Below the pieces are notes generated by a model. The model had not been told where the DNA came from, made no database searches, and saw nothing but the letters and a program-made list of their open reading frames with translations. Below, piece by piece: positions 1 through 7,501 of a stretch of DNA of 9,101 nucleotides (the stretch's first letter is position 1; each line of letters starts with the position of its first letter). A program made the translations under genes and the position numbers. The DNA comes from Flavobacteriales bacterium (lineage in GTDB: Bacteria > Bacteroidota > Bacteroidia > Flavobacteriales_D > Sanyastnellaceae): assembly GCA_947457285.1 (NCBI GenBank), contig CANGVZ010000057.1:1-9101 (forward strand), written 5' to 3'.

Positions 1-1
1 A

Positions 2-1117
2 GTACTTCTAATATCGATTTTTTTGGCAGTCGTACCTGAAGCATCAGCGCAGAAGGACTCTCTATGGACTGGCGAGCTGAATGAAATCGCTATTCGACCC
101 TACCAACCTGATAGTGTATGGGGTAGCACACAATTGAACGTTGCAGATTTTATTTTTTTAGAAGAAAAAATATTACTCCTTGTCTACGAAAAAGAACTGC
201 GCTGGAAATGTCAAGAAGAAGGCTCAAAGACCTTGTACAGCGGCGCACGTTGTATTCTTTTAGACGAAACAGGCGAGGAGCTGGCTCATTCCTGTAGAAT
301 TGACCAAGAAGTGGAACACTTTGATGGTTCCTTTCTTCAGGGCGTATATATCAAGGCAAGAAATGGCAGATTAAAAGTAGTTATTGAAGATGATAGGGTA
401 GAACTCTCGGAAGTTGCGAATAATGATTTCCTTCAATATGTTCAACCATACATAGATTCCGTGGGAGGTTGGGTCTTCGTGAGCACTTTCGACGAATATT
501 ATCCCTCATTTAAATATGCACTTCTCAATCCCGAAAAAGGCGATCAAAAATTACTCTGTTCAATTGAGGATACATTTGGAATGGAGTTGTTTCGAAGTGA
601 GTACAAATACCTCGATCCTCGACAGCGCATGGAAGTGAATCAACTTGCGATGGACTTAAACATGGATAAAAAGGTGATTGCTGCCTATGCACGAGGATTT
701 CATCACTCTATGTATTTTGAGACACCCTACGCGCCTGCCTTTCTCACAAAACAAAGCGCACTCATCTTTGATCATTATAATGATTCCGTATTTGAATTCA
801 ATTTTCAGGGTGAAATGCATCGGTCATTTCATATCAACTATCACAAGTCTCAAAAGAATTTCAAATGGAAACGAAAGGTTTTACACGATTCAGTCTCAAA
901 CCGATATTTTACTTTATACTCCAAAGGATCCTCTGTTTTTATTTGTGAAATTCACATGGACGGATCTGGACTTGGGGATTCAAAGCAATTGTTTCATCCT
1001 TATCCAGAGGAGATTCAAGTTTCAAATGGTGATGTCTATTACATCTACAGACCTTTCGAAAGCACCCAAAAAAGATATCTTTATAAGGAGCCGATATTCA
1101 AAGAAAGTTTGGATTGA
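2..1117 (+). CDS. Secreted beta-propeller-like protein of unknown function, 5' end outside the window
   Basis: The gene is cut by the left edge. A TTG at 23 could be read as a start, but the open frame continues to base 2 and gives VLLISIFLAVVPEASAQ, the hydrophobic core and c-region of a signal peptide, cleaved probably after ASA. The true start is therefore upstream. About 370 residues are visible. They contain many short alternating beta-type stretches with aromatic and acidic turns (for example LIFDHYNDSVFEFN and VYYIYRP near the C-terminus), which suggests a beta-propeller fold. I see no catalytic motif, no membrane helix after the signal peptide and no T9SS C-terminal domain. The product is probably periplasmic or outer-membrane associated. 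The next gene, 50 bases downstream, encodes an outer-membrane barrel. No terminator separates them, although a promoter box does. Export is well supported; the fold is inferred; the function is unknown. Confidence 0.75.
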   Translation, partial: VLLISIFLAVVPEASAQKDSLWTGELNEIAIRPYQPDSVWGSTQLNVADFIFLEEKILLLVYEKELRWKCQEEGSKTLYSGARCILLDETGEELAHSCRIDQEVEHFDGSFLQGVYIKARNGRLKVVIEDDRVELSEVANNDFLQYVQPYIDSVGGWVFVSTFDEYYPSFKYALLNPEKGDQKLLCSIEDTFGMELFRSEYKYLDPRQRMEVNQLAMDLNMDKKVIAAYARGFHHSMYFETPYAPAFLTKQSALIFDHYNDSVFEFNFQGEMHRSFHINYHKSQKNFKWKRKVLHDSVSNRYFTLYSKGSSVFICEIHMDGSGLGDSKQLFHPYPEEIQVSNGDVYYIYRPFESTQKRYLYKEPIFKESLD

Positions 1118-1144
1118 GTTAGGATATTTGTTTCAAGAAGTTTA

Positions 1145-1152
1145 TACCTTTG
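1145..1152 (+). promoter_or_regulatory. Bacteroidota -7 promoter box, TACCTTTG
   Basis: TACCTTTG matches the Bacteroidota -7 consensus TAnnTTTG exactly and ends 15 bases before the ATG at 1168. No clean TTG -33 element lies at the usual 17-23 base spacing; TTAG at 1119-1122 is the nearest degenerate candidate. The six bases ACCTTT recur at 1159-1164. The transcript leader would be only about 10 bases. Confidence 0.55.
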
Positions 1153-1167
1153 AACAAAACCTTTACT

Positions 1168-2631
1168 ATGAGAATCCGAGTCATTGCTATGCTGATTGTG
1201 CTTATTTGCGCAAATACTAGGATTTTATCCCAAACAGAAAATTCAGCTTTTTCAATCACAGGTCACGGACTTGGAACTACGTTTAGCACCGATTATCAGG
1301 CCATCGGCATTAATCCTGCGAACCTTGATATCGCATCACAATTTGAAGGGCGTCGCTATGCATTAGGCTTTTCAGAAATTGGAGCATCTTTTTATTCAGG
1401 AATCTTATCGAAAACGGATATTAGGAAGAACTTGTTCGGAGGTAATTTTGATCAGTTGTCGAGAGAAGAAAAGGCAGCATATGCGCTAGAATTTGCTCAA
1501 GAAAATAACGCGTTGGATTTGGATATCATGTCAACAGGTTTTAGCATTCAAACCAACAAAGCTGGTAGTTTTGCTTTTTCGGTAAGGGATAAAATAGACT
1601 ACTATTCAAAGCTAGGGCCTCAAGTGTCAGATTTGTTGTGGCTCGGAAATACCTCTGATTATTTCTCTCAATATGTTCTTTCAACAGGAGACACCATCAA
1701 TGGTTATCCCAATATATCTCCCGATAGTTTGGCTTTAATTGTACAAGGTTTGAACTTGGATAACCCTCAGTCAATCGGTGAAATCACCAGAGGAACATCA
1801 CTTCGCTTCAGTTGGGTGAGAGAATTTAATTTGTCTTATGGTAAACTATTATTATCAACTGAGGATTTTAAAATCTATGGAGGTGTGGGGCTCAAGTTGT
1901 TGGTTGGTCAAGGCTATATGGAGATAGAAAATGACAATGGCAAGGCTGAGGGATTTAGCGCGCTTTCTCCAATATTCAATATCGACTACTCTGAAATTTC
2001 AGAAAATAATCCTTCTGCGTTACCCGATGATAAGAAACTCAAACCTGTTGGGTTAGGTTATGGCTTCGATCTTGGCGCGACCATCGTGGTCAAAGACAAG
2101 CTTTATTTTAGCGCCGCTGTCACAGATATCGGCTCTATGACTTGGGATGGCAATGTATATTCTCTAAAGGACGTTGTTCTTACGAATTACATATCCTCAG
2201 GTATTGAGAATTTGCAGCTCACGGAGCAACTCGAGGCACTCAACGGTGGTGATGGCTTGGTAGAGTGGGAAGGACAGGGTTCGGTTACAACCAAGCTTCC
2301 TGCGATGATGCGTGGTGGAGTTTCGTTTATTTTCAATAGTAAGTTTAAGGCAGGCGTGGATATTGTCAATTCATTAAACAATGAAGTAGGCTCATTAGAA
2401 AAGGCCAACATTGCCTTTGGGGGCGAGTTCAGTCCGTTAAAGTGGCTTCACTTCAGCGCGGGCTATATGACGGGAGGGAATTATTTGCGCAAAATTCCTG
2501 CTGGAATTCGTTTTACACCAGGCAATGGCAAGTATGAGATTGGTTTTGCTTCGCGGGATTTGATTACTTTCTTTACGGATAATCAACCCACTGTTTCCCT
2601 CGCTATGGGATTCTTGAGATTTAGATTCTAG
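1168..2631 (+). CDS. DUF5723-like outer-membrane beta-barrel protein
   Basis: The product is 487 residues from the ATG at 1168. That start gives a clean signal peptide, MRIRVIAMLIVLICANTRILSQ. An in-frame TTG at 1150 is part of the promoter box, so it was not used. After cleavage the protein begins with a glycine-rich segment and the motif GINPANL (about residues 46-52), typical of Bacteroidota outer-membrane proteins annotated as DUF5723. The rest alternates amphipathic strands with acidic and glycine loops and ends in FLRFRF, a terminal aromatic residue as expected for outer-membrane barrel insertion. The family has no firmly established biochemical role known to me. The gene follows the secreted propeller-like protein, so the two may work together, and it is closed by a terminator at 2662. 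The family call rests on remembered sequence features, not a search. Confidence 0.72.
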   Translation: MRIRVIAMLIVLICANTRILSQTENSAFSITGHGLGTTFSTDYQAIGINPANLDIASQFEGRRYALGFSEIGASFYSGILSKTDIRKNLFGGNFDQLSREEKAAYALEFAQENNALDLDIMSTGFSIQTNKAGSFAFSVRDKIDYYSKLGPQVSDLLWLGNTSDYFSQYVLSTGDTINGYPNISPDSLALIVQGLNLDNPQSIGEITRGTSLRFSWVREFNLSYGKLLLSTEDFKIYGGVGLKLLVGQGYMEIENDNGKAEGFSALSPIFNIDYSEISENNPSALPDDKKLKPVGLGYGFDLGATIVVKDKLYFSAAVTDIGSMTWDGNVYSLKDVVLTNYISSGIENLQLTEQLEALNGGDGLVEWEGQGSVTTKLPAMMRGGVSFIFNSKFKAGVDIVNSLNNEVGSLEKANIAFGGEFSPLKWLHFSAGYMTGGNYLRKIPAGIRFTPGNGKYEIGFASRDLITFFTDNQPTVSLAMGFLRFRF

Positions 2632-2661
2632 AATTAAGTCCAGTGATTAACACAATTTTGG

Positions 2662-2691
2662 AAGGCCACGTATGTGGCCTTTTGTTTTTTT
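2662..2691 (+). terminator. Intrinsic terminator after the DUF5723-like gene
   Basis: A perfect 8-bp stem, AAGGCCAC (2662-2669) and GTGGCCTT (2674-2681), encloses the loop GTAT. A T-rich tract runs to 2691, interrupted by one G at 2684. It lies 30 bases after the stop codon at 2631. Its tail ends five bases before the -7 box of the next gene, so terminator and promoter are packed together. Confidence 0.88.
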
Positions 2692-2696
2692 ACGTT

Positions 2697-2704
2697 TACC
2701 TTCG
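2697..2704 (+). promoter_or_regulatory. Probable -7 promoter box, TACCTTCG
   Basis: TACCTTCG differs from TAnnTTTG at one position and ends 16 bases before the ATG at 2721. The bases around it (ACCTTCGAACAAACC) closely resemble those at the promoter near 1146 (ACCTTTGAACAAAACC). The -33 region would fall inside the preceding terminator hairpin, and no TTG is seen there. Confidence 0.4.
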
Positions 2705-2720
2705 AACAAACCAAATAAAT

Positions 2721-2957
2721 ATGTTCACTTCACGAAATCTCTTTGCGGCCATTCTTTCGATTATGGTCTTAGCCATCACCGTTCTAGCCCTATTAGGCAT
2801 TTGGGGCTTAATTGAATGGTCGTATGTACAAAAGTATTTTTGGAAAAGCGTTCAGTCGCTAGTTGTCTTATTGATCAGCGCCGTGGTCATTTACTTAATT
2901 CAACAAATGTTTCACAAAGACCCTCCTGTTCAGGATAGAACAAGAGCGGATATTTAA
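2721..2957 (+). CDS. Small two-helix membrane protein of unknown function
   Basis: The product is 78 residues from the ATG at 2721. A longer frame reaching back to 2643 would run through the terminator hairpin and the promoter box, so I reject that start. Two hydrophobic segments are visible: about residues 7-32 (leucine, isoleucine and valine rich, ending in GIWGLIEW) and about 46-64 (SVQSLVVLLISAVVIYLIQ). A short charged tail, HKDPPVQDRTRADI, follows. The predicted location is the inner membrane. There is no recognised family motif. The stop codon lies 13 bases before the msrA start with no promoter between, so the two genes are probably cotranscribed. Whether they work together is unknown. 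Confidence 0.72.
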   Translation: MFTSRNLFAAILSIMVLAITVLALLGIWGLIEWSYVQKYFWKSVQSLVVLLISAVVIYLIQQMFHKDPPVQDRTRADI

Positions 2958-2970
2958 TGTTATAAATTCA

Positions 2971-3633
2971 ATGAAATTTTCAATTATTACAATATTCTTG
3001 TCACTTCAAATGTGGAGTTGCACTGGTCAACCCTCGGCCAGTGTTTCAAACACGAAGGTGAGTCAAGATGAAATTATTAAATCTATGGATAGTTTAGAAG
3101 TGGCCACGTTAGGGGCCGGTTGTTTTTGGTGTGTAGAAGCAATTTTCCAAGACATCAAAGGTGTAAAGAAAGTAGAAAGCGGTTATAGCGGCGGATCCGT
3201 TAAAAACCCGAGTTACAAGGAGGTTTGTAATGGAACCACGGGACACGCTGAGGTAGTTCAGGTTACATTTGATCCTAAAGAAGTTTCTTTCGCAAGCATT
3301 CTTGAGGTTTTCTTTTCTACGCATGATCCGACTACCCTCAATCGTCAAGGCGCAGATGTGGGGACTCAATATCGCTCAGCAATTTTTTACCATAGTGAGG
3401 AGCAAAAACGCGTGGCAGAGCTCGCCAAGCAAGCCGCACAAGCCAGTGGAGACTGGTCCAATACCATTGTCACAGAAATCACTGCATACACTAATTTTTA
3501 CAAGGCTGAGGATTACCATCAGGATTATTATAATCAAAATGGAACGCAGCCTTACTGCCAGATTGTGATTACTCCGAAGATTGATAAATTCAAAAAGAAA
3601 TTCGCCTCCTTATTGAAGGAAGAAGTAAAGTGA
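2971..3633 (+). CDS. msrA: Exported peptide-methionine (S)-S-oxide reductase MsrA, probable lipoprotein
   Basis: The product is 220 residues. MsrA reduces the S-epimer of methionine sulfoxide, free or in proteins, and is regenerated by thioredoxin-type donors. The catalytic motif GCFWCVEAIF carries nucleophile Cys51, with Glu56 in the usual GCFWC-x-E arrangement. Other family hallmarks are SGYSGG (about 70-75), GHAEVVQVTFDP (91-102), HDPTTLNRQGADVGTQYRS (118-136), and QPYC with Cys196, a candidate resolving cysteine, before VITPK. About 40 residues precede the domain: a hydrophobic leader ending in MWSC (Cys17), then a polar linker. This looks like a lipoprotein signal, though MWS is a weak lipobox; a simple secretory signal is the alternative. 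The enzyme should act outside the cytoplasm. It lacks a fused MsrB domain, and no msrB is seen in the window. It follows a small membrane-protein gene and is closed by a terminator. Confidence 0.95.
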   Translation: MKFSIITIFLSLQMWSCTGQPSASVSNTKVSQDEIIKSMDSLEVATLGAGCFWCVEAIFQDIKGVKKVESGYSGGSVKNPSYKEVCNGTTGHAEVVQVTFDPKEVSFASILEVFFSTHDPTTLNRQGADVGTQYRSAIFYHSEEQKRVAELAKQAAQASGDWSNTIVTEITAYTNFYKAEDYHQDYYNQNGTQPYCQIVITPKIDKFKKKFASLLKEEVK

Positions 3634-3639
3634 TAAAAG

Positions 3640-3663
3640 AAACCTCGAAAGAGGTTTTTTTTT
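3640..3663 (+). terminator. Intrinsic terminator after msrA
   Basis: A 7-bp stem, AAACCTC (3640-3646) and GAGGTTT (3651-3657), encloses a GAAA tetraloop. The 3' arm runs into nine consecutive T residues (3655-3663). It sits six bases after the msrA stop codon. Flanking A and T residues could extend the stem. Confidence 0.92.
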
Positions 3664-3722
3664 GCTTTTATCTTTCCCGTTCTCTTTTCTCTTACATTCG
3701 TGATGAAATGAGGGTTACAACC

Positions 3723-3730
3723 TATCTTTG
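3723..3730 (+). promoter_or_regulatory. -7 promoter box of the T9SS cargo gene, TATCTTTG
   Basis: TATCTTTG matches TAnnTTTG exactly and ends 20 bases before the ATG at 3751, in the gap after the msrA terminator. TTCG at 3697-3700 lies 22 bases upstream and could be a degenerate -33 element. A weaker box, TACATTCG, lies at 3693-3700. This promoter would drive the cargo gene and the PorP/SprF gene together. Confidence 0.6.
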
Positions 3731-3750
3731 GTTTTTAGCGTCATTCATAT

Positions 3751-6700
3751 ATGAACTTACGGAGGAAGCTTACTTTTCTAATTTCAGTTGCTTTTTTGCT
3801 GAGCATCTTCGATGCCGGTGCTAGTGATTTTTCTTTCGTGGAAAATAAAGGCCAATGGCCTTCGGATGTGCGTTTTTCTACTGATATAAAGGGAGGAAAG
3901 GTCTTTCTCAAGAAGGATGGCTTTCGTTTTCATTTCTACGATTTATCTGGAATTTCCCGCATTCACAACGAGGGAGGCTACCCCAAGAAAGGGGAGGAGA
4001 AGGCGAAAGGGCATGTTTTCGACTTCGTATTCTTTGACGCCAATTCAGAACCTCTTGTATATGGCAGCAAGGTCAAGGCCACGCGTTACAATTACTTTTT
4101 AGGAAATAAAAAGGAAAATTGGGGTAGAGGCTGCAGAGCTTATCAAGAAGTGGTTTATCAAAATGTTTATTCTCAAATCGATCTGCGATATTACGCAACT
4201 GATTTTTCGTTGAAATACGACTGGATTGTTCGTCCTGGCGGTAGCCCTGAAAAAATAATGTGGCAATACCGAGGCGTAGGTCAGCCAAAAATTGAAAACG
4301 GAAGACTAATCATTACTACTTCGATAAACGAAGTGATAGAGCAAAAACCAATTGCCTATCAAATTGTAGATGGTGTGAAAGTATTAGTGCCATGTGATTT
4401 TGTTTTAATAAACGGGAAGGTTCGTTTTTCTTTTCCAAAAGGATTTGATCATTCCCGCGAGTTGATTATTGATCCAGAGTTGATTTTCTCGACATATTCC
4501 GGAAGTTCCGCAGATAACTTTGGTTATACCGCCACATATGATAGCGAAGGAAATTTGTATAGTGGAAGCAGTGCCTTTGGTCAGGGATACCCAACGAGTG
4601 TCGGTGCTTACCAAACGATTTGGGCCGGAGGTGACGGACAGTTTCTTCCCGGAACGGATATAGCAGTTTCAAAATATAGCAGTGATGGCTCACAAATGAT
4701 TTGGAGCAGCTTTCTCGGTGGGCCGCATGATGAGTTGGTGCATAGTCTCGTTTGCAATGCTGATGACGAGGTCATTATTTACGGAACCACCAGCAGTCCT
4801 ACTTTTCCAACCACCACTGGAGCTTTTGATACCTCATTCAATGGAGGCACTATGTTCGCGCCTCAGGGAGTGGGGGTTGAATACGTAAATGGGAGTGATA
4901 TCATTATTTCGAGATTTAGTTTGGACGGAAGCGATTTGGAGGCGAGTACATTTATTGGGGGCACAGCGAATGACGGAGTCAATACTGCGGCGGCCTTAAA
5001 ATTCAACTATGCCGACGAATTCCGCGGAGAAATAGATATAGATGAGAATGGAAATATTTTAATAGCGAGTTGCACCTTTTCGTCAAATTTTCCGATTCTC
5101 GGAGGCTTTCAACCTGTGATCGGTGGTGGTTTGGATGCTTGTGTTTTCAGCTTGAATCCCGGATTGACGAATATCAATTGGAGTACATTTTATGGCAGTG
5201 CTGGACAAGAATGTGCGAACAGTATCGCATTTAATGATGCTGGCGAAATATATATCTGCGGTGGAACCACTAGCACAGGATTGAATGTTCCCTTGGGTGC
5301 ATACAACAATGCTTATCTTGGAGGATCGAGCGATGGTTATATCGCTCGCTTTTCATCAAACGGAAGCACGCTCTTGGGAGCTACATTCTTTGGTTCGGAG
5401 GAGTATGATCAAATCTACTTCGTAGAGGTCAATGAAAATCAAAATGTAAATATTTACGGTCAAACGCTGGCCGACGATTCGGAGTTGATTATTAATGCAG
5501 CTTGGGGTCAGCCCAACAGTGGAATGGTAATTAGCGAATTTGCCCCGGATCTTACATCACTGCTTTGGTCTACGGTTTTTGGAACTGGAACTGGGCGTTG
5601 TAATCTTTCTCCAGCCGCCTTTACCGTAGATGTGTGCGGCAAGATTTATCTCAGTGGTTGGGGCGGAAACACCAATACATCAACCAACCCAAATACAGCA
5701 TCAACGACGGGGCTGCCGATTACCGCCGACGCATTTCAATCTACCACTGACGGAAGCGATTTTTATCTGCTCGTAATTGAGTCTGATGCAAGTGATATCG
5801 TTTATGGTTCTTTCTTTGGTGGAAATATCAGTCAAGAACACGTGGATGGCGGAACGAGTCGATTTGATAAGCGAGGTGTAATCTATCAAAGTGTTTGCGC
5901 AGGCTGCGGCAGCAATGATGATTTTCCAATCTTTCCTCCTGGCAATGTGGTGAGTGCGGTCAACGGCTCGGGTAATTGCAATAATGGTGTTTTCAAGTTC
6001 GATTTTCAATTGCCATTGACCATCGCAGATTTTCAAGTACCTCAAACCATTTGTATCAATCAAGCATTTCAGGTGGATAACCTCAGTCAGTTTAGCCAGA
6101 GTTTCGAGTGGGATTTTGGTGGAGAGTTTCAGAGTACTTTGTTCGAGCCGTCCTATACATTCCAGAACCCAGGCACGTATGAGATAGAGTTGGTAGTTTT
6201 TAATCCGAATACATGCAATCAGACAGATACGTTGCGCCGCATTGTAGATGTTATTGCGCCGCAATCTTCTTCTTTAGACGGAGTAGTGGCCTGCAATGAT
6301 GATCCCGTATCTATTGGGCCTGTTGATTCTGATCCGTCGGCGCTATATGAATGGACGCCGGCCACATTTTTGAGTGATTTGAATGATCCCAATCCATTGT
6401 TTATTCCCGGTGAGTCTACAGAGTATGTATTGCTCGTTCGCTATGGGGCTTGCACAGATACGATCCGTCAAAATGTCGAGGTTATTGACTTATCATTGAT
6501 TGCTCAGGAGGGTATTACGCTTTGTGAGCCAGGTCTCGTAACGCTCACGGTTACCGCTAGTCCCAATCCTACCAATTATACTTGGAGTCTGACAGAGGAT
6601 TTTATAAATCCCTTAGCGTCAGGGCCTGCAGCTGTTTCTTTAAATTATAATGTGGTGGAGCCTAGTGTATTCTACATCAGAGCTACACTAATGGGGTGTG

Positions 6701-7494
6701 ATGTGGTGGATAGTATTGAGGTTGATTTGGTGAGTTTCCAAACCGAGATCTTGGGGGACTTTACCGCTTGTGCAGGAGATGAAATCAATTTGTTTGTCTT
6801 GGATCCGAACGATACATTCGAGTATACATGGTCGCCAGGCGCATCCATTTTGGAAGGACAGGGAACTTCTTCGGTCGTCGTGATTGTTGAAGAAACAACC
6901 ACATTTACTGTGGTAAGTACAACAGATGAAGGTTGCACTGCGAGTGATGAGGTATCAGTAGAAGTTAGCAATCTGGAGTCTGCATCGGTGCAATTAAGTG
7001 CATCGGCTACTGCAATCTTATCAGGACAAGAAATCACTCTCACAGCCCAACCTGCGGGATTCAATTATTCATGGCAGCCCTTTGAATTGATTGAAGGCTC
7101 TGGAAACGTTGTGGAGTCAAGGCCTCTGGAAACCACGACTTATTACGTGACGATTACTGACGGTGAATGTTCGAGACAAGATAGCTTGCGGATTACAGTA
7201 GTTGATTTTGTTTGCGGTCCTCCGTCGATATATGTGCCCAATGCATTTACTCCCAATAAAGACGGGCGAAATGAAAGGGTATTCGTTCGTGGATTGAATC
7301 TGACAAAGATTGATTTTAAAATTTATAATCGTTGGGGGGAACTGGTTTTTGAAACAACAGATATCGATCGTGGTTGGGATGGAACGTTTAGAGAAAAGGA
7401 AGTGGATCCAGCCGTCTATGTCTATTATCTCGAGGCAGAATGCATAGGAGGTGAGACGTATATTGAAAAGGGAAATATTACTGTGATACGTTGA
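3751..7494 (+). CDS. Large T9SS cargo with DUF7948-like, SBBP, PKD and Ig-like regions and a type B sorting domain
   Basis: The product is 1247 residues, a surface or secreted protein exported by Sec and then the type IX secretion system. Residues 1-25 form a signal peptide (basic start, LTFLISVAFLLSIF core). A DUF7948-like head follows (about 27-242, opening FVENKGQWPSDV). SBBP-type propeller repeats fill about 245-750, with recurring WSSFLGG, ASTFIGG and WSTFYGS strands and the cysteine-rich SVCAGCG segment. A PKD domain lies at about 757-835 (FEWDFG, YTFQNPGTYEIELVVF), then four Ig-like repeats (838-1151). The C-terminus (1160-1247) is a gliding-motility-type, type B sorting domain with PNAFTPNKDGRNE, IYNRWGELVFET, GWDGTF and KGNITVIR. 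No enzyme domain is visible, so adhesion or another surface role is inferred. The next gene, 7 bases downstream, is its PorP/SprF-type partner. The frame is intact throughout. Confidence 0.93.
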   Translation: MNLRRKLTFLISVAFLLSIFDAGASDFSFVENKGQWPSDVRFSTDIKGGKVFLKKDGFRFHFYDLSGISRIHNEGGYPKKGEEKAKGHVFDFVFFDANSEPLVYGSKVKATRYNYFLGNKKENWGRGCRAYQEVVYQNVYSQIDLRYYATDFSLKYDWIVRPGGSPEKIMWQYRGVGQPKIENGRLIITTSINEVIEQKPIAYQIVDGVKVLVPCDFVLINGKVRFSFPKGFDHSRELIIDPELIFSTYSGSSADNFGYTATYDSEGNLYSGSSAFGQGYPTSVGAYQTIWAGGDGQFLPGTDIAVSKYSSDGSQMIWSSFLGGPHDELVHSLVCNADDEVIIYGTTSSPTFPTTTGAFDTSFNGGTMFAPQGVGVEYVNGSDIIISRFSLDGSDLEASTFIGGTANDGVNTAAALKFNYADEFRGEIDIDENGNILIASCTFSSNFPILGGFQPVIGGGLDACVFSLNPGLTNINWSTFYGSAGQECANSIAFNDAGEIYICGGTTSTGLNVPLGAYNNAYLGGSSDGYIARFSSNGSTLLGATFFGSEEYDQIYFVEVNENQNVNIYGQTLADDSELIINAAWGQPNSGMVISEFAPDLTSLLWSTVFGTGTGRCNLSPAAFTVDVCGKIYLSGWGGNTNTSTNPNTASTTGLPITADAFQSTTDGSDFYLLVIESDASDIVYGSFFGGNISQEHVDGGTSRFDKRGVIYQSVCAGCGSNDDFPIFPPGNVVSAVNGSGNCNNGVFKFDFQLPLTIADFQVPQTICINQAFQVDNLSQFSQSFEWDFGGEFQSTLFEPSYTFQNPGTYEIELVVFNPNTCNQTDTLRRIVDVIAPQSSSLDGVVACNDDPVSIGPVDSDPSALYEWTPATFLSDLNDPNPLFIPGESTEYVLLVRYGACTDTIRQNVEVIDLSLIAQEGITLCEPGLVTLTVTASPNPTNYTWSLTEDFINPLASGPAAVSLNYNVVEPSVFYIRATLMGCDVVDSIEVDLVSFQTEILGDFTACAGDEINLFVLDPNDTFEYTWSPGASILEGQGTSSVVVIVEETTTFTVVSTTDEGCTASDEVSVEVSNLESASVQLSASATAILSGQEITLTAQPAGFNYSWQPFELIEGSGNVVESRPLETTTYYVTITDGECSRQDSLRITVVDFVCGPPSIYVPNAFTPNKDGRNERVFVRGLNLTKIDFKIYNRWGELVFETTDIDRGWDGTFREKEVDPAVYVYYLEAECIGGETYIEKGNITVIR
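4483..6000 (+). repeat. SBBP-type propeller repeat region within the cargo protein
   Basis: This coding stretch (residues about 245-750) repeats a strand pattern of aromatic-S/T-aromatic-G-G/S followed by an acidic loop: STYSGSSADN, WSSFLGGPHDE, ASTFIGGTAND, WSTFYGSAGQE, GATFFGSEEYD, WSTVFGTG and YGSFFGGN. Each is followed about 20-30 residues later by a G-x-I/V-hydrophobic-G strand. The repeats are diverged at DNA level, so they are old protein repeats, not a tandem DNA array. Confidence 0.75.
6262..7203 (+). repeat. Four Ig-like repeats within the cargo protein
   Basis: Residues about 838-1151 form four units of roughly 70-80 residues. Each has a central Y-x-W strand (YEWTP, YTWSL, YTWSP, YSWQP), then a T/S-rich strand (TEYVLLV, SVFYIRA, TTFTVVS, TTYYVTI) and a late Cys. 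The first three carry a Cys pair (848/901, 925/983, 1007/1062). The fourth keeps only the late Cys1140; its first position is replaced by an ALA/ILE stretch near 1088. Confidence 0.75.
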
Positions 7495-7501
7495 TTTGCA
7501 A

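Noticed and set aside
1150..1167. In-frame TTG start at 1150 for the DUF5723-like gene
   Set aside because: The TTG is the last part of the TACCTTTG promoter box, so it would not be in the transcript. The ATG at 1168 gives a clean signal peptide.
678..1220. Open frame of 180 codons on the plus strand overlapping the first two genes
   Set aside because: It lies in another frame of the propeller-like gene and runs into the signal-peptide region of the DUF5723-like gene. The two overlapped genes have proper signal peptides and family features; this frame has none.
2643..2720. Longer version of the small membrane protein starting at 2643
   Set aside because: The extra 26 codons would be encoded by the terminator hairpin, its T tract and the promoter box.
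3760..3767. GGAGG sequence just downstream of the cargo ATG, which could act as a Shine-Dalgarno for a later start
   Set aside because: It encodes the two arginines of the signal peptide n-region. The next in-frame start-type codon lies within the hydrophobic core and would destroy the signal peptide.
3708..3824. Short frame MRVTTYLWFLASFIYELTEE starting at 3708
   Set aside because: It spans the -7 box and overlaps the signal peptide of the cargo gene in another frame, ending soon after in a cysteine-rich stretch. Probably chance.
5701..6264. 187-codon open frame on the minus strand inside the cargo gene
   Set aside because: It is antisense to the SBBP and PKD coding region, which is continuous and conserved in pattern. 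The translation shows no domain or signal.
4483..7203. Possible tandem DNA repeat or CRISPR-like array in the long cargo gene
   Set aside because: The periodicity exists only at protein level. I saw no long identical DNA units and no regular spacers.
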